Part shown: in pieces, positions 52,381-63,950 of the stretch
How positions within the stretch are numbered: the stretch's first letter is position 1
Layout of the letters: every line of letters begins with the position of its first letter
DNA from: Agrobacterium salinitolerans
Lineage (GTDB): Bacteria; Pseudomonadota; Alphaproteobacteria; Rhizobiales; Rhizobiaceae
Direction of reading: 5' to 3'
Length of the DNA stretch: 64,000 nucleotides
Assembly (NCBI RefSeq): GCF_002008225.1
Contig: NZ_MRDH01000003.1
Location: forward strand, 1 to 64,000
Notes under the pieces: model-generated
Database searches by the model: none
Seen by the model: the letters and a program-made list of their open reading frames with translations, nothing else
Told to the model about the DNA's origin: nothing
Program-made: the position numbers and the translations under genes

Positions 52381-53810
52381 GCTGGTTATGGACAGTCGCC
52401 GACATGATCGCCATCACGGCAGGCCGCCCCGTGGGCAACCTGCCGACCGGAATCACCGGCATTTCCATCGACAGCCGGACGGTCAAATCGGGCGAAGCGT
52501 TCTTCGCCATCAAGGGTGATCGGGTGGACGGTCACGACTATACGAGTTTCGCGGTTGCGAATGGGGCAGGACTTCTGGTCGTTGCCGAAGCCAAGCTGCC
52601 GGCGCTCGGTCGTCTGACCGTGCCGATGATCGTGGTGGAAGATGTGCTCGCAGCCCTTGGCAAGCTTGCCCTTGCCGCGCGCGAAAGAACGTCGGCGCGC
52701 ATCATCGCGGTGACCGGTTCGGTGGGCAAGACAACGACCAAGGAAATGCTGCGGCAGGCTCTGGCCCCTTCGGGCCGGGTGCATGCGGCGGTGGCGTCCT
52801 TCAACAACCATTGGGGCGTGCCGCTGACGCTCGCACGGATGCCTGCCGATACGGAATTCGGCGTGTTCGAAATCGGCATGAACCATTCCGGCGAAATCCG
52901 GCCGCTGGTGAAGATGGTGCGCCCGCATGTGGCGATCATCACCACCATCGCGGCAGCCCATCTCGGCAATTTCAAGAATATCGAAGAGATCGCCGCCGCC
53001 AAGGCGGAGATTTTCGAAGGCGTGGAAGAAGGTGGTTCGGTCATCCTCAACCGAGATAACGCCCAGTTCGAACAGCTGGAAGAGGCGGCGCAGGAACAGG
53101 GTATCGAACATATCCTCACCTTCGGCCAGCACGCCAAGGCCGATTTCCGCTTGGCCGATTTTGAGAGCACAACGACCGGTTCGACGATCTGGGCGATCCT
53201 CAATGGCGAAACCAGCGAGCTGCATCTCAACATTCCCGGCCGGCATATTGCAGACAATGCGATGGCGGTGCTCGGCGCCGTGGCGATCACGGGCGCCAAT
53301 CTTGATCGCGCCTTCGAGGTGCTTGGATCGCTTGAGGCGGTGAAGGGGCGCGGCCAGCGTCACCACCTTCAGATCAACGGCGGCTCCTTCCTGCTGATCG
53401 ATGAAAGCTACAACGCCAATCCCGCCTCCATGCGGGCGTCGATTGCCGTGCTGGCGGAAACGCCGACGCAGGGCCATGGCCGTCGCGTTGCCGTTTTAGG
53501 CGACATGCTGGAGATGGGCGAGTTTTCCGCGCAGCTGCATGAGGAACTGGCCGGACCATTGCTCGCGGCCGGCATCGAACATGTCTGGCTTGCGGGAGAG
53601 GCGATGGCCGCATTGCGCGACGCGTTGCCGGACAGCGTCACCGTCATCTGGTTCCCGACGACGGCCGAGCTCACCGATTTCGCCCTGCAATGGGTGCAAC
53701 CGGGAGACGCGCTGATGGTAAAATCGTCACTTGGGCTTGGTTTCGGCAAGATTGTCGCCGCTCTGCTTGACAAGTATCCGGCATTCCCCGAGACGGAACG
53801 CCAAGTCTGA
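52377..53810 (+). CDS. murF: UDP-MurNAc-pentapeptide synthetase MurF
   Basis: A 477-residue ligase that adds D-Ala-D-Ala to the UDP-MurNAc-tripeptide. [10 protein letters not shown] is the ATP-binding loop and the [10 protein letters not shown] stretch is in the central domain. It begins with TTG overlapping the murE stop (TTGA). The murF-murE coupling is usual in this cluster. Together with murE and murD it completes the stem peptide. Confidence 0.93.
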   Translation: MSWLWTVADMIAITAGRPVGNLPTGITGISIDSRTVKSGEAFFAIKGDRVDGHDYTSFAVANGAGLLVVAEAKLPALGRLTVPMIVVEDVLAALGKLALAARERTSARIIAVTGSVGKTTTKEMLRQALAPSGRVHAAVASFNNHWGVPLTLARMPADTEFGVFEIGMNHSGEIRPLVKMVRPHVAIITTIAAAHLGNFKNIEEIAAAKAEIFEGVEEGGSVILNRDNAQFEQLEEAAQEQGIEHILTFGQHAKADFRLADFESTTTGSTIWAILNGETSELHLNIPGRHIADNAMAVLGAVAITGANLDRAFEVLGSLEAVKGRGQRHHLQINGGSFLLIDESYNANPASMRASIAVLAETPTQGHGRRVAVLGDMLEMGEFSAQLHEELAGPLLAAGIEHVWLAGEAMAALRDALPDSVTVIWFPTTAELTDFALQWVQPGDALMVKSSLGLGFGKIVAALLDKYPAFPETERQV

Positions 53811-53833
53811 AATAGCCTTTTGAAAGGGCAATT

Positions 53834-54934
53834 ATGCTGATCTGGCTCGTCGAACTGTCGGATAAAATTCAAATCTTCAACCTGTTCCGGTACATCACCT
53901 TCCGGGCGGGTGCTGCAATGTTCACCTCTGCGTTGATCGTCTTCCTGTTCGGACCGGCGATCATCAACTCGCTGCGCGTGCGCCAGGGTAAGGGCCAGCC
54001 GATCCGCGCCGACGGACCGCAGACGCATTTCAAGAAGGCCGGCACGCCGACCATGGGTGGCTTGATGATCCTCGCCGGCATTCTCGGCGGTTCGCTGCTC
54101 TGGGGTGACCTGTCGAATGTCTATGTCGTTGCCGTTCTGATGGTGACGCTCGGTTTCGGCGCCATCGGCTTTTACGACGATTATCTGAAAGTGACGAAGC
54201 AGAGCGACAAGGGTTTCTCAGGCAAGGCCCGTCTCGGCATCGAATTCCTGATCGCGGCGATTGCCGTGTTCTTCATGATGAAAATGGCGCTGGCCTCCGC
54301 ACCGCATGGCGGCACGCTCGGCAGCTCCATCGCCTTTCCTTTCTTCAAGGAATTCGTGATCAATCTCGGTTATTTCTTCGTGCTGTTCGGCGCTTTTGTC
54401 ATCGTCGGGGCGGGCAATGCGGTGAACCTGACCGATGGTCTCGATGGTCTTGCCATCGTGCCGGTCATGATCGCCGCCGCCACCTTCGGCGTGATCGCCT
54501 ATCTCGCCGGTAACGCGGTTTTTGCCAATTACCTGCAGATCAATTTCGTGCCTGGCACGGGTGAACTGGCCGTCATCGTCGGCGCGGTCATTGGCGCCGG
54601 CCTTGGCTTCCTGTGGTTCAACGCGCCGCCCGCCGCCATTTTCATGGGTGATACGGGTTCTTTGGCGCTTGGCGGTCTCATCGGCTCCATCGCCGTCGCC
54701 ACCAAACACGAGATCGTCATGGTCATCGTCGGTGGTCTGTTCGTCATGGAAACGCTGTCGGTCATCATCCAGGTCTTTTGGTTCAAGCGCACCGGCAGGC
54801 GCGTTTTCCTGATGGCGCCGATCCATCACCATTTCGAGAAAAAAGGCTGGACGGAAAGCCAGGTGGTCATCCGTTTCTGGATCATCTCCGTGGGCCTTGC
54901 GCTGCTCGGCCTCGCCACCCTGAAGCTGAGGTGA
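53834..54934 (+). CDS. mraY: Phospho-MurNAc-pentapeptide transferase MraY
   Basis: A 366-residue inner-membrane enzyme with about ten helices. It transfers phospho-MurNAc-pentapeptide to undecaprenyl phosphate, forming lipid [23 protein letters not shown] and the HHHFEKKGW loop are catalytic or conserved segments. It follows murF after 23 bases. Confidence 0.94.
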   Translation: MLIWLVELSDKIQIFNLFRYITFRAGAAMFTSALIVFLFGPAIINSLRVRQGKGQPIRADGPQTHFKKAGTPTMGGLMILAGILGGSLLWGDLSNVYVVAVLMVTLGFGAIGFYDDYLKVTKQSDKGFSGKARLGIEFLIAAIAVFFMMKMALASAPHGGTLGSSIAFPFFKEFVINLGYFFVLFGAFVIVGAGNAVNLTDGLDGLAIVPVMIAAATFGVIAYLAGNAVFANYLQINFVPGTGELAVIVGAVIGAGLGFLWFNAPPAAIFMGDTGSLALGGLIGSIAVATKHEIVMVIVGGLFVMETLSVIIQVFWFKRTGRRVFLMAPIHHHFEKKGWTESQVVIRFWIISVGLALLGLATLKLR

Positions 54935-54937
54935 GCG

Positions 54938-56347
54938 ATGATCCCGGTCACGTCGTTTAGGGGTAAGAAGGTCGCTCTCTTCGGGCTTGGCGGTTCCGGT
55001 CTCGTCACCGCGCGGGCGCTGGTAGCCGGCGGTGCTGATGTCGTGGCTTTCGACGACAATCCCGACAGCGTCGCCAAGGCCGAGGCTGAGGGTATTGCGA
55101 CTGCTGACCTCCACGCGATCGACTGGTCTTCCGTTTCCTCCTTCGTACTGGCGCCGGGCGTGCCCCTGACGCATCCGAAGCCGCACTGGTCGGTAGACCT
55201 GGCGAAGGCTGCCGGCGTCGAGATCATTGGCGATATCGAGCTTTTCATCCGTGAGCGGCGCACGCATGCGCCGGATTGCCCTTTCATCGCGATTACCGGC
55301 ACCAACGGAAAATCGACGACGACGGCGCTGATTGCCCATATTCTCAAGGCTTCGGGCCGCGATACGCAGCTCGGCGGCAATATCGGCACCGCGGTGCTGA
55401 GCCTCGATCCGCCGAAGGCACAACGTTTCTACGTGGTGGAATGCTCGTCCTACCAGATCGATCTGGCGCCGACGATCAATCCGACCGTCGGTATCCTGCT
55501 CAATCTGACGCCTGATCATCTCGACCGGCACGGTACGATGCAGCACTATGCCGACGTCAAGGAACGGCTGGTTGCCGGCAGTGGCACTGCCATCGTCGGT
55601 GTTGACGACAGCTATTCGACGCTGATTGCCGACCGTATCGAACGCGCCGGCGTCAAGGTGGAGCGCATCTCCAAGCGCAATGTCGTTTCCGAAGGTCTCT
55701 ATGCCGAAGGCAGCCGGATATTCAGGGCGCATGGCGGCACGTCTTCGTTGCTGGTCGATCTTGATGGTATCCAGACCCTGCGCGGCAGCCACAATGCCCA
55801 GAATGCAGCGGCAGCGATTGCCGCCTGCCTCGCGGTCGGCGTTTCCGAAGAAGACGTTCGCGCCGGTCTCAAGTCCTTCCCCGGCCTCAAGCACCGCATG
55901 CAACCGGTTGGCCGGCGTGGCAATGTGACCTTCGTCAATGACAGCAAAGCCACCAATGCCGATGCGGCAGCACCGGCCTTGTCGAGCTATGAACGCATCT
56001 ACTGGATTGCGGGCGGTCTGCCGAAGGCCGGCGGTATTGCCAGCCTTGCGCCGCTCTTCCCGCGCATCGCCAAGGCCTATCTGATCGGCGAGGCGGCGGC
56101 GGAATTTGCAGCGACGCTCGGCGAAGCGGTGCCGTACGAAATATCCGGCACGCTGGACAAAGCCGTGCAGCATGCGGCGGCGGATGCGGAAAAAGATGCG
56201 ACAGCCGGCAATATCGTGATGTTGTCCCCGGCTTGCGCAAGCTTCGATCAATATAAGAACTTTGAAATCAGAGGTGATTCGTTTGTCGCGCAGGTTGCGG
56301 CGCTCGATGGCATGACGATGCTCGTTCACTCTGGAAAAGGGGGCTGA
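54938..56347 (+). CDS. murD: UDP-MurNAc-L-Ala-D-Glu ligase MurD
   Basis: A 469-residue ligase adding D-glutamate to UDP-MurNAc-L-Ala. [10 protein letters not shown] binds [14 protein letters not shown] and [12 protein letters not shown] are further Mur-ligase motifs. The gene starts three bases after mraY. Confidence 0.94.
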   Translation: MIPVTSFRGKKVALFGLGGSGLVTARALVAGGADVVAFDDNPDSVAKAEAEGIATADLHAIDWSSVSSFVLAPGVPLTHPKPHWSVDLAKAAGVEIIGDIELFIRERRTHAPDCPFIAITGTNGKSTTTALIAHILKASGRDTQLGGNIGTAVLSLDPPKAQRFYVVECSSYQIDLAPTINPTVGILLNLTPDHLDRHGTMQHYADVKERLVAGSGTAIVGVDDSYSTLIADRIERAGVKVERISKRNVVSEGLYAEGSRIFRAHGGTSSLLVDLDGIQTLRGSHNAQNAAAAIAACLAVGVSEEDVRAGLKSFPGLKHRMQPVGRRGNVTFVNDSKATNADAAAPALSSYERIYWIAGGLPKAGGIASLAPLFPRIAKAYLIGEAAAEFAATLGEAVPYEISGTLDKAVQHAAADAEKDATAGNIVMLSPACASFDQYKNFEIRGDSFVAQVAALDGMTMLVHSGKGG

Positions 56348-56351
56348 GGCC

Positions 56352-57506
56352 ATGGTAAGCCGAGTTGATCGCGGTCCGGTCGCGGAATGGTTCTGGACCA
56401 TCGACCGTTTCTTTCTGGCGGCGTTCATCGCGCTGATGGGCATCGGGCTGATGCTATCCTTTGCGGCGTCGCCTGCGGTTGCCGAGCGCATCGGTCTCAA
56501 CAGCTTCTTCTTCGTTGAGCGTCAGGCGATGTTCATGGTGCCGTCGCTGGCGATCATGGTCGGCCTTTCCTTCCTGTCACCGCGCCAGGTGCGCCGTGTG
56601 GCGGTCATCATGCTGATCGCGTCGCTGCTGATGATGATCTTCGCGCTGTTCTTCGGCATCGAGGTCAAGGGCGCGCGGCGCTGGATTTCCATCGGCACAT
56701 TCTCGATCCAGCCTTCGGAATTCATGAAGCCGGCCTTCGTCATCGTCTGCGCCTGGCTCTTTGCGGAGCGGGCACGCCACCCGGAAATTCCAGGCAATCT
56801 CTTCGCCATCATCACATTCGGCATCGTAGCTGCACTTCTGATCGCCCAGCCGGACTTCGGTCAGACGATCCTGACATCGGTGGTCTGGGGCGGCATGTTC
56901 TTCATGGCGGGCGTGCCGTGGTTCTGGATCATCATGCTCGGCGGCCTCGGCGTCGGCGGCATTATTACAGCCTATCTCATGTTGCCGCACGTCGCGGGCC
57001 GTATCGACCGATTCTGGACGGGAGAGGGCGACACGTTCCAGGTGGACACGGCGCGCGAAGCGATCATCCGCGGTGACTGGTTCGGTCGCGGACCGGGCGA
57101 AGGTATCGTCAAGCGCATCATTCCCGATAGCCATACCGACTTCATCTTCTCGGTGGCGGCGGAAGAGTTCGGCATCGTTTTCTGCATGTTCCTCGTCGCC
57201 ATCTTTGCCTTCATCGTGCTGCGTGGCCTGTCGCACGCCTTCAAGGAGAAGGACGATTTCTGCCGTTTTGCCGTGGCCGGTCTGGTGCTTCAAATCGGCA
57301 TGCAGTCGATGATCAATATCGGCGTCAATCTGGAACTGATGCCCGCCAAGGGCATGACGCTGCCGCTAATTTCCTATGGCGGTTCGTCGATGATGGCGAT
57401 CTGCGTGACCGCCGGTTTCCTTCTGGCGCTGACACGCCACAGACCTGAAAAGCGGGCGCAGGAGCGCAGCTTCTTCCGTGTCGGTTCCGGCGTTCCTGCG
57501 GAGTAA
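56352..57506 (+). CDS. ftsW: Septal SEDS glycosyltransferase FtsW
   Basis: A 384-residue SEDS-family membrane protein with about ten helices. It polymerises lipid II in the division septum with FtsI. The motif VKGARRWI and the late KGMTLPLISYGGSSMM are diagnostic, as is QPDFGQT. It begins four bases after murD. No fused domain is seen. Confidence 0.93.
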   Translation: MVSRVDRGPVAEWFWTIDRFFLAAFIALMGIGLMLSFAASPAVAERIGLNSFFFVERQAMFMVPSLAIMVGLSFLSPRQVRRVAVIMLIASLLMMIFALFFGIEVKGARRWISIGTFSIQPSEFMKPAFVIVCAWLFAERARHPEIPGNLFAIITFGIVAALLIAQPDFGQTILTSVVWGGMFFMAGVPWFWIIMLGGLGVGGIITAYLMLPHVAGRIDRFWTGEGDTFQVDTAREAIIRGDWFGRGPGEGIVKRIIPDSHTDFIFSVAAEEFGIVFCMFLVAIFAFIVLRGLSHAFKEKDDFCRFAVAGLVLQIGMQSMINIGVNLELMPAKGMTLPLISYGGSSMMAICVTAGFLLALTRHRPEKRAQERSFFRVGSGVPAE

Positions 57507-57512
57507 ACGATC

Positions 57513-58649
57513 ATGAGCAAGGGTATTGTTCTGCTTGCCGCCGGGGGAACCGGCGGCCATGTGTTTCCGGCAGAGGCCTTAGCGCATACGCTGAAGGCGC
57601 GCGGTTATCAGGTGCATCTCGTCACTGACAGCCGCGCAGAGCGTTATGCCGGCAAGTTTCCGGCGGATGAAATTCACGTTGTGCCATCGGCCACCATCGG
57701 CTCGAAGAACCCGATTTCGGTCGTGCGTTCGCTCTGGAAGCTGTGGGTGGGCCTGCGTGCCGCCCGCCGGCTGGTGACGAAACTGAAGCCGGTCGCGGTT
57801 GTCGGTTTCGGCGGTTATCCCACCGTGCCGCCGCTTCTGGCCTCCACCGGACTTGGCGTTCCCTCGATCATTCACGAGCAGAATGCGGTGATGGGCCGCG
57901 CCAACAAGGCGCTCGCCGGACGCGTGAAGGCGATTGCCGGCGGTTTCCTGCCGCCCGCCAACGGCCAATATTCCGACAAGACGGTGGCAACAGGCAATCC
58001 GGTGCGCCCGGCGGTGCTGGCGGCATCGGAGATACCCTATACGCCCTCACAGACGGGCGAGACCTTCCAGCTTGTGGTTTTCGGCGGCAGCCAGGGCGCG
58101 CAGTTCTTTTCCAGCGCCGTTCCGGCCGCGATCTGCCTGATGAAGGATGAGCAGCGCAAACGTATCGTCGTGACCCAGCAGGCGCGCCCCGAAGACAAGG
58201 ACAGCGTCATCGCCTCCTATCAGAAGCTTGGTGTGAAGGCTGACGTTTCGCCCTTCTTCGGCGACATGGCCTCGCGTATCGGTGAGGCCGATCTCGTCAT
58301 CAGTCGCTCGGGCGCCTCGACGGTATCGGAGCTTTCGGTGATCGGCCGACCATCGATCCTAGTGCCCTATCCCCATGCGCTGGACCATGATCAGGCGGCG
58401 AATGCGGCCGCACTTTCGGCGGCGGGCGGGGCAAGTGTCATCAAGCAGGCGGAATTGTCGCCGCAGAAGCTTTCCAGCCTGTTGTCGTCGGCGCTTTCGG
58501 AACCGGATCGTCTTTCGGCAACGGCAGCAGCGGCCAAGGCAACGGGTAAACCGCATGCGGCGGATGTGCTGGCCGATCTGGTGGAGGCGATTGCCGAAGG
58601 CCGGTCCGTACAGGAATTCAAGAAGAAGAATGAAGGAGTTGGGGCATGA
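57513..58649 (+). CDS. murG: UDP-GlcNAc transferase MurG
   Basis: A 378-residue GT-B glycosyltransferase that converts lipid I to lipid II. The N-terminal [13 protein letters not shown] is the family signature; [10 protein letters not shown] and [12 protein letters not shown] follow. The C-terminal domain has [11 protein letters not shown]. It stops inside the murC start (ATGA). Confidence 0.94.
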   Translation: MSKGIVLLAAGGTGGHVFPAEALAHTLKARGYQVHLVTDSRAERYAGKFPADEIHVVPSATIGSKNPISVVRSLWKLWVGLRAARRLVTKLKPVAVVGFGGYPTVPPLLASTGLGVPSIIHEQNAVMGRANKALAGRVKAIAGGFLPPANGQYSDKTVATGNPVRPAVLAASEIPYTPSQTGETFQLVVFGGSQGAQFFSSAVPAAICLMKDEQRKRIVVTQQARPEDKDSVIASYQKLGVKADVSPFFGDMASRIGEADLVISRSGASTVSELSVIGRPSILVPYPHALDHDQAANAAALSAAGGASVIKQAELSPQKLSSLLSSALSEPDRLSATAAAAKATGKPHAADVLADLVEAIAEGRSVQEFKKKNEGVGA

Positions 58650-60061
58650 AGATGCCGAAAGCCATAGGCCTTGTGCATTTCATCGGCATAGGCGGGATCG
58701 GCATGAGCGGCATTGCCGAAGTGCTTCACAATCTCGGCCATCGCGTGCAAGGGTCGGATCAGGCCGAAAGCGCCAATGTGCAGCGCCTGCGCGACAAGGG
58801 CATCGAGGTTTTTGTCGGTCACACGGCTGACAATATCGGCGATGCCGAGGTGGTGGTCGTTTCCACCGCCATCAAGAAGAACAATCCGGAACTGATCGCG
58901 GCGCGTGAAAAGCATCTGCCGATCGTTCGCCGAGCCGAAATGCTGGCCGAGCTGATGCGTTTCCGTAATGCCATCGCCATTGGCGGCACCCATGGCAAGA
59001 CCACGACCACCTCCATGGTCGCGACGCTGCTGGAAGCCGGCAATCTCGACCCGACAGTCATCAATGGCGGCATCATCAATGCTTACGGCACCAATGCCCG
59101 CATGGGCGAGGGTGAGTGGATGGTGGTGGAAGCGGACGAATCCGACGGCACCTTCCTGAAACTTCCCGCCGATGTGGCCGTCATCACCAATATCGATCCG
59201 GAACATCTGGATCATTATGGAAATTTCGATGCCGTGCGCGCGGCTTTCCGACAGTTCGTCGAGAACGTGCCGTTCTACGGTTTCGGTGTCATGTGCCTCG
59301 ATCATCCTGAAGTGCAGGCGCTGGTCGGCCGGATCGAGGACCGTAAGGTCATCACCTACGGCGAAAACCCGCAGGCTGACGTGCGTTTTTCGAATGTGCG
59401 CATCGACGGCACGCGCTCGGTGTTCGATGTGGAAATCCGCCGTCGCCGCACCGGTAAGATTTTCTCCTTCAAGGACCTCGTCCTGCCGATGCCCGGCCGC
59501 CATAATGTGTCGAATGCGACGGCGGCGATTGCCGTTGCCAATCGTCTCGGCATTTCGGAAGCCGACATCAAGAAGGGCCTTGCCTCCTTCGGCGGCGTCA
59601 AGCGGCGCTTCACGCTGACGGGCGAAGCCAATGGGGTGCAGGTTTTTGACGACTACGGTCACCATCCGGTGGAGATCAAAGCTGTGCTGAAGGCGGCGCG
59701 GGAGGCGTGCAAGGGCCGTATCATCGCCGTGCACCAGCCGCACCGATACAGCCGCCTTTCCAGCCTTTTCGACGATTTCGCGCATTGTTTTAACGATGCC
59801 GACACGATTATCCTTGCTCCGGTCTATGCCGCGGGCGAAGATCCGATCGAGGGCGCAAGCTCGGAAGCGCTGGTTTCGGCCATCAAGGCCGCCGGCCACC
59901 GGGACGCCCGTTTTCTCGAGAAACGGGAAGATCTCGCCTCAGTGGTTACAGGCATTGCGAATCCGGGTGATTTCGTGGTTCTCTTGGGGGCTGGAAATAT
60001 CACGCAATGGGCAGCAGTACTGCCTTCGGAATTGAAGAGCATATCAGGAAAGTCTGAATGA
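58646..60061 (+). CDS. murC: UDP-MurNAc-L-alanine ligase MurC
   Basis: A 471-residue ligase adding L-alanine to UDP-MurNAc. [14 protein letters not shown] opens the protein and [10 protein letters not shown] binds [15 protein letters not shown] is in the C-terminal domain. It overlaps both murG and murB by four bases, which suggests coupled translation. Confidence 0.94.
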   Translation: MKMPKAIGLVHFIGIGGIGMSGIAEVLHNLGHRVQGSDQAESANVQRLRDKGIEVFVGHTADNIGDAEVVVVSTAIKKNNPELIAAREKHLPIVRRAEMLAELMRFRNAIAIGGTHGKTTTTSMVATLLEAGNLDPTVINGGIINAYGTNARMGEGEWMVVEADESDGTFLKLPADVAVITNIDPEHLDHYGNFDAVRAAFRQFVENVPFYGFGVMCLDHPEVQALVGRIEDRKVITYGENPQADVRFSNVRIDGTRSVFDVEIRRRRTGKIFSFKDLVLPMPGRHNVSNATAAIAVANRLGISEADIKKGLASFGGVKRRFTLTGEANGVQVFDDYGHHPVEIKAVLKAAREACKGRIIAVHQPHRYSRLSSLFDDFAHCFNDADTIILAPVYAAGEDPIEGASSEALVSAIKAAGHRDARFLEKREDLASVVTGIANPGDFVVLLGAGNITQWAAVLPSELKSISGKSE

Positions 60062-61023
60062 GACAGGTCGATGGGGTTAAATTGCTGGGGAGGCTCGGCG
60101 ACGGGGTAAAGGAATTGCGGGGACGTCTGACACCGGATGCGCCCATGGACCGCGTGACGTGGTTCAGAGCCGGCGGTCTTGCTGAAGTCATGTTCCAGCC
60201 GCACGATACGGACGATCTGATCGCCTTCCTGAAAATTCTGCCGGAAGACGTGCCCTTGACCGTGGTCGGCGTCGGCTCGAACCTTCTGGTGCGTGATGGC
60301 GGCATTCCGGGCGTTGTCGTCCGTCTGTCGGCCAAGGGGTTCGGCCAGGTGGAGCTTGCCGGTGAAAACCGCATCAAGGCGGGCGCGATTTGCCCGGACA
60401 AGCATATTGCGGCCATGGCCATGGATAATGGCATCGGCGGTTTTCACTTCTATTACGGCATTCCCGGCTCCATCGGCGGTGCGCTACGGATGAATGCGGG
60501 CGCAAACGGCGGCGAGACGCGCGAGCGTGTTGTGGAGGTCTATGCGGTCGACCGTCAGGGAAACCAGCATGTGCTTTCCAACGCGGATATGGGCTATAGC
60601 TATCGCCATTCCGACGCCGACAAGGACCTGATCTTTACCGGCGCGCTGTTTGAGGGTTATCCGGAAGACAAGGCGAAAATCCGCGCCGATATGGATGCCG
60701 TGCGCCACCACCGCGAAACAGTGCAGCCGATCCGCGAACAGACCGGTGGTTCCACCTTCAAGAATCCCGAAGGTCATTCCGCGTGGGAACTGATCGATGA
60801 GGCGGGCGGTCGCGGTCTGGTCATCGGCGGCGCGCAGATGTCGTCGCTGCATTGCAATTTCATGATCAATACCGGCCATGCGACCGGTTACGATCTGGAA
60901 TATCTCGGCGAAACCATCCGCAGGCGCGTGTTCGAGAAGTCTGGCATCCGGCTGGAATGGGAAATCAAGCGCCTCGGCCTCTTCATGCCGGGTCGTGAAG
61001 TGGAGCCGTTCCTCGGGGCATAA
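60058..61023 (+). CDS. murB: UDP-N-acetylenolpyruvoylglucosamine reductase MurB
   Basis: A 321-residue FAD enzyme that reduces UDP-GlcNAc-enolpyruvate to UDP-MurNAc. The [13 protein letters not shown] and [17 protein letters not shown] segments bind FAD, and [14 protein letters not shown] holds the catalytic region. It is the last gene of the contiguous dcw run here, followed by an AT-rich gap rather than ddl. Confidence 0.93.
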   Translation: MRQVDGVKLLGRLGDGVKELRGRLTPDAPMDRVTWFRAGGLAEVMFQPHDTDDLIAFLKILPEDVPLTVVGVGSNLLVRDGGIPGVVVRLSAKGFGQVELAGENRIKAGAICPDKHIAAMAMDNGIGGFHFYYGIPGSIGGALRMNAGANGGETRERVVEVYAVDRQGNQHVLSNADMGYSYRHSDADKDLIFTGALFEGYPEDKAKIRADMDAVRHHRETVQPIREQTGGSTFKNPEGHSAWELIDEAGGRGLVIGGAQMSSLHCNFMINTGHATGYDLEYLGETIRRRVFEKSGIRLEWEIKRLGLFMPGREVEPFLGA

Positions 61024-61224
61024 ACCTCGGTGAATACTGCATATTACAAGAAAATTTGCTTTTGATCGACTGTTGCGTGTATCGTAACGGTCGATCAATG
61101 TTTTTTACTCTATCTTTTGGGTTAAATACTTGATCGGCCTGGGCGAGGTCTCGGTTTTGAATTTTATATTGTTTTTTTTATTAGGTAATGCTAACGGAAA
61201 TATGTGATCTAGGTGCCCTTGAGC

Positions 61225-62034
61225 ATGATGTTGGATCTTTGGAAAAAAACGATCGAGATGATGAGTTTTTCGGTCGCGACGCTCGAGGGTCGGCGGCGGC
61301 TCCAGCCGATGGAATTCTCCATTCGTATTGCGTGTCTCGTCACGCTCATTGTTATTCTGATGTGCACGGGTGGCCTGACGCTTCTTGCGCAGTTCGGGCT
61401 CGTGACCGATCTCTTCAACGGGATCATGTTGGCTGTGACACTTGGCGGGGCTGTGGCGTTTACGGTGACATTGCTGGTCTGCTGGCTGAATGCGAGGGAA
61501 GTGCAAATTCTCGTGCAATCCCACGAGCGCTTTCTGCATCTGAGCCATACGGACGCCCTGACTGGCCTCAGCAACCGGCTCGGCCTTTATGCGGCATGTG
61601 ATAAACTCGGCAGCGACTACTGCGTCGCCTTTCTCGATATCGATCATTTCAAATCGGTGAATGACAGGCACAGCCATCTCGTCGGCGATCTCGTCATTTC
61701 AAGTGTTGCGCGCCGGATAAGGGAGCATTTCGATCCTCCAGCGCATGTCGCGCGCCTGGGCGGCGAGGAATTTGTGGTCGTCCAGGAGACCAACCGGCTG
61801 GCCTTCCTGCAGATGTGCGAGAGGGTGCGCGCAGCCGTCGCGGCGACGCCGGTGGAGCATCAAGGCCTTCGGATCACGGTGACGATTTCGATTGGTGTCG
61901 CTTTTCGCGGCGACGCCGAAATTTTCGACAAGGTCATGCACAATGCCGATCTTGCGCTTTATCGGGCAAAGGATGGCGGACGCAATCGCGTCTGCATGGT
62001 GGGCCATGTCGAGCGGCGTCAGTCGGTGGCTTAA
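61225..62034 (+). CDS. GGDEF-domain diguanylate cyclase with N-terminal membrane helices
   Basis: A 269-residue protein from the ATG at 61225; the frame is open from a GTG at 61213. Two hydrophobic helices (about 28-50 and 55-80) are followed by a coiled segment and a GGDEF domain, with LSHTDALTGLSNR at the start and LGGEEF, an active-type motif (GGEEF at 179-183). The usual RxxD inhibitory site before it is absent. It should make cyclic di-GMP at the inner membrane. Its place between murB and ddl is unusual, and an AT-rich leader precedes it. Confidence 0.83.
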   Translation: MMLDLWKKTIEMMSFSVATLEGRRRLQPMEFSIRIACLVTLIVILMCTGGLTLLAQFGLVTDLFNGIMLAVTLGGAVAFTVTLLVCWLNAREVQILVQSHERFLHLSHTDALTGLSNRLGLYAACDKLGSDYCVAFLDIDHFKSVNDRHSHLVGDLVISSVARRIREHFDPPAHVARLGGEEFVVVQETNRLAFLQMCERVRAAVAATPVEHQGLRITVTISIGVAFRGDAEIFDKVMHNADLALYRAKDGGRNRVCMVGHVERRQSVA

Positions 62035-62047
62035 GCAGAAATTGACA

Positions 62048-62087
62048 GACAAAAGCCCGCGAAACGAAGGTTTCGCGGGCTTTTGTC
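62048..62087. terminator. Bidirectional terminator between GGDEF and MHS transporter genes
   Basis: GACAAAAGCCCGCGAAAC and its reverse complement form a near-perfect stem with T runs on both strands. It serves both convergent genes. Confidence 0.85.
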
Positions 62088-62102
62088 GTTGAGCATCTCA
62101 GA

Positions 62103-63407
62103 TCAGACTTCGTCCTTGCGGGACATAAGGATGCAGGCGAGCGTGATGAGCGCCGATACACAGAGATAGTAACCGACATAACCCATGCCGTAATTCACCT
62201 GCAGCCATGTGGCGATGTAAGGCGCCAGCGATGCACCGAAAATGCCGGCCATGTTGAAGGTGATGGACGAGCCGGTGTAGCGCACCCGGGTCGGGAAGGG
62301 CGCGGCAAGCGCTGTTCCAATCAGGCCGTAGGTCATGCCCATCAGCATCATCGCCAGAGCAGCAAAGACGAAGATCGAGCCTTCGCCACCGGACATCAGG
62401 CCGGGCAGCAGGAAGGAGAACAGGCCGATCAGCACCGTCGTGATGATCAGGATTTCACGACGACCGAATTTTTCGGCGAGCTTGCCGGCGATCGGAATGA
62501 AGATGCCGAAAACGATGGAACCGAGGATCTGCACTTCCAGCGCGTCGAGGAACGGGATTTTCAGAACCTTGACGTTGTAGGACAGCAGATAGGCGGTGCC
62601 GATGTAGAAGAGCACGAAGGTGGCCAGCGCCACGAAGGTGCCGAGCACGAGGCTGCGCTTGTGGTTGCGGAACAGTTCCGCAACCGGCACGGCCACGCGC
62701 TCTTCCTTTTCGATTGCCTTCTGGAAGTCGGGCGTTTCGGTGATCGACAGGCGAACCCACATGCCGACCGCGATCAGGATGATCGAGGCGACGAAGGGAA
62801 TGCGCCAGCCCCAGCTCAAAAGCGCTTCCTGAGACATGAAGTGCAGCAGGATCCAGAACACGCCGGACGAAAGGAACAGGCCAACCGGTGCGCCGAGCTG
62901 CGGGAACATGCCGTACCAGCTACGCTTACCCGGAGGTGCGTTTTCCGTGGCGAGCAGGACGGCGCCGCCCCATTCGCCACCGAGGCCGAAACCCTGGCCG
63001 AAGCGGCAAAGCGCGAGCAGCAGCGGGGCCAGAACGCCGGCGGTTTCATAGGATGGCAGGAGGCCGATCACGACGGTGGAGACGCCCATCGTGAGTAGAG
63101 CGGCGACAAGGGTGGTCTTGCGGCCGACACGGTCGCCATAGTGGCCGAAGACCACTGCGCCCAGCGGGCGGGCGAAAAAGGCGATGGAGAAGGTGGCGAA
63201 GGACGCCAGAAGCGCCGTCATCGGGTCACTGTTCGGGAAGAACAAGGTGGGGAACACGAGCACTGCGGCCGTGGCGTAAACGTAGAAGTCGAAAAACTCG
63301 ATGGTCGTGCCGACCAGACTGGCAGTGAGAACTCGTGCAGGCGAATTTGTCTTTACAACGTTCGAATTGTCAGCCGTCGGCGATACCGTAGATATCGCGT
63401 CGGTCAT
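62103..63407 (-). CDS. MFS transporter of the metabolite:H+ symporter (MHS) family
   Basis: A 434-residue twelve-helix permease. TTIEFFDFYVY in helix 1, FGHYGDRVGRKT between helices 2 and 3 and GLGGEWGGA are MHS motifs, so it resembles ShiA/ProP-like carriers of organic acids or betaines. It is convergent with the GGDEF gene and divergent from ddl, so it splits the dcw order. The substrate is not known. Confidence 0.85.
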   Translation of the reverse strand: MTDAISTVSPTADNSNVVKTNSPARVLTASLVGTTIEFFDFYVYATAAVLVFPTLFFPNSDPMTALLASFATFSIAFFARPLGAVVFGHYGDRVGRKTTLVAALLTMGVSTVVIGLLPSYETAGVLAPLLLALCRFGQGFGLGGEWGGAVLLATENAPPGKRSWYGMFPQLGAPVGLFLSSGVFWILLHFMSQEALLSWGWRIPFVASIILIAVGMWVRLSITETPDFQKAIEKEERVAVPVAELFRNHKRSLVLGTFVALATFVLFYIGTAYLLSYNVKVLKIPFLDALEVQILGSIVFGIFIPIAGKLAEKFGRREILIITTVLIGLFSFLLPGLMSGGEGSIFVFAALAMMLMGMTYGLIGTALAAPFPTRVRYTGSSITFNMAGIFGASLAPYIATWLQVNYGMGYVGYYLCVSALITLACILMSRKDEV

Positions 63408-63950
63408 GGTATTGGTTCCATTTTGAATGATTTCAATGTCATGCCTTGGGAGGCGATGACTGCGTTAACGTAATTTTTGTGCTCAGGGAATGCTAAAAAA
63501 GAAATAATGCAGATATTGTGATCTATCAGCGCGACACGTGTGGTTATACCTCTCGACGATGCTTTGGCGATTGAGAGACTGATTCAGGCCGCGGTTTTAA
63601 AACGCTGAAACGCCAGATAATTTTCCCTAGGGAATAATCCCGTCTGTTAACGTTTCGACCTTGCCTTTATTGCAGAGCAGGCGCCGTGCGGCTGCCGTTT
63701 TATTTTCGATCATTGAAAACCTGTATGTTGCAATCCGTGCAACTCTCTGATTCCAAGGAGGGAATCCGGATCGGTGCTGATTCTTTAACGAAACTCGGCA
63801 CGTTGGACGCGGCGGTTAACGAAAGTAAACGATTCATTAACCTTAATGGCGTTTAACTGATCTCAAGGATCATGTGCCAGAATCACCGTTCGTCAAATCC
63901 GGTCGGTTCGGGGCGTGGTTCGTAACGGAGAGTTGGTGTCAGAGGGTTCG
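63408..63950. other. Intergenic region between the MHS transporter and ddl
   Basis: This 543-base region contains the perfect palindrome TTCCCTAGGGAA at 63623-63634 and the 26-base element shared with the mraZ leader at 63825-63850. Both TTAACC and TTAACG words are frequent in its last 150 bases. It should contain the ddl promoter. No gene was recognised. Confidence 0.55.
63825..63850 (+). promoter_or_regulatory. 26-base element shared with the mraZ leader
   Basis: GTAAACGATTCATTAACCTT and the next six bases match positions 46794-46819 with five mismatches. TAAA-N7-TTAAC within it is one mismatch from the CtrA consensus. It lies about 100 bases upstream of ddl. Confidence 0.4.

Noticed and set aside
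61024..61224. Possible small RNA or remnant gene in the AT-rich gap after murB
   Set aside because: No stable hairpin with T-tract or ORF with a ribosome binding site could be found by eye.
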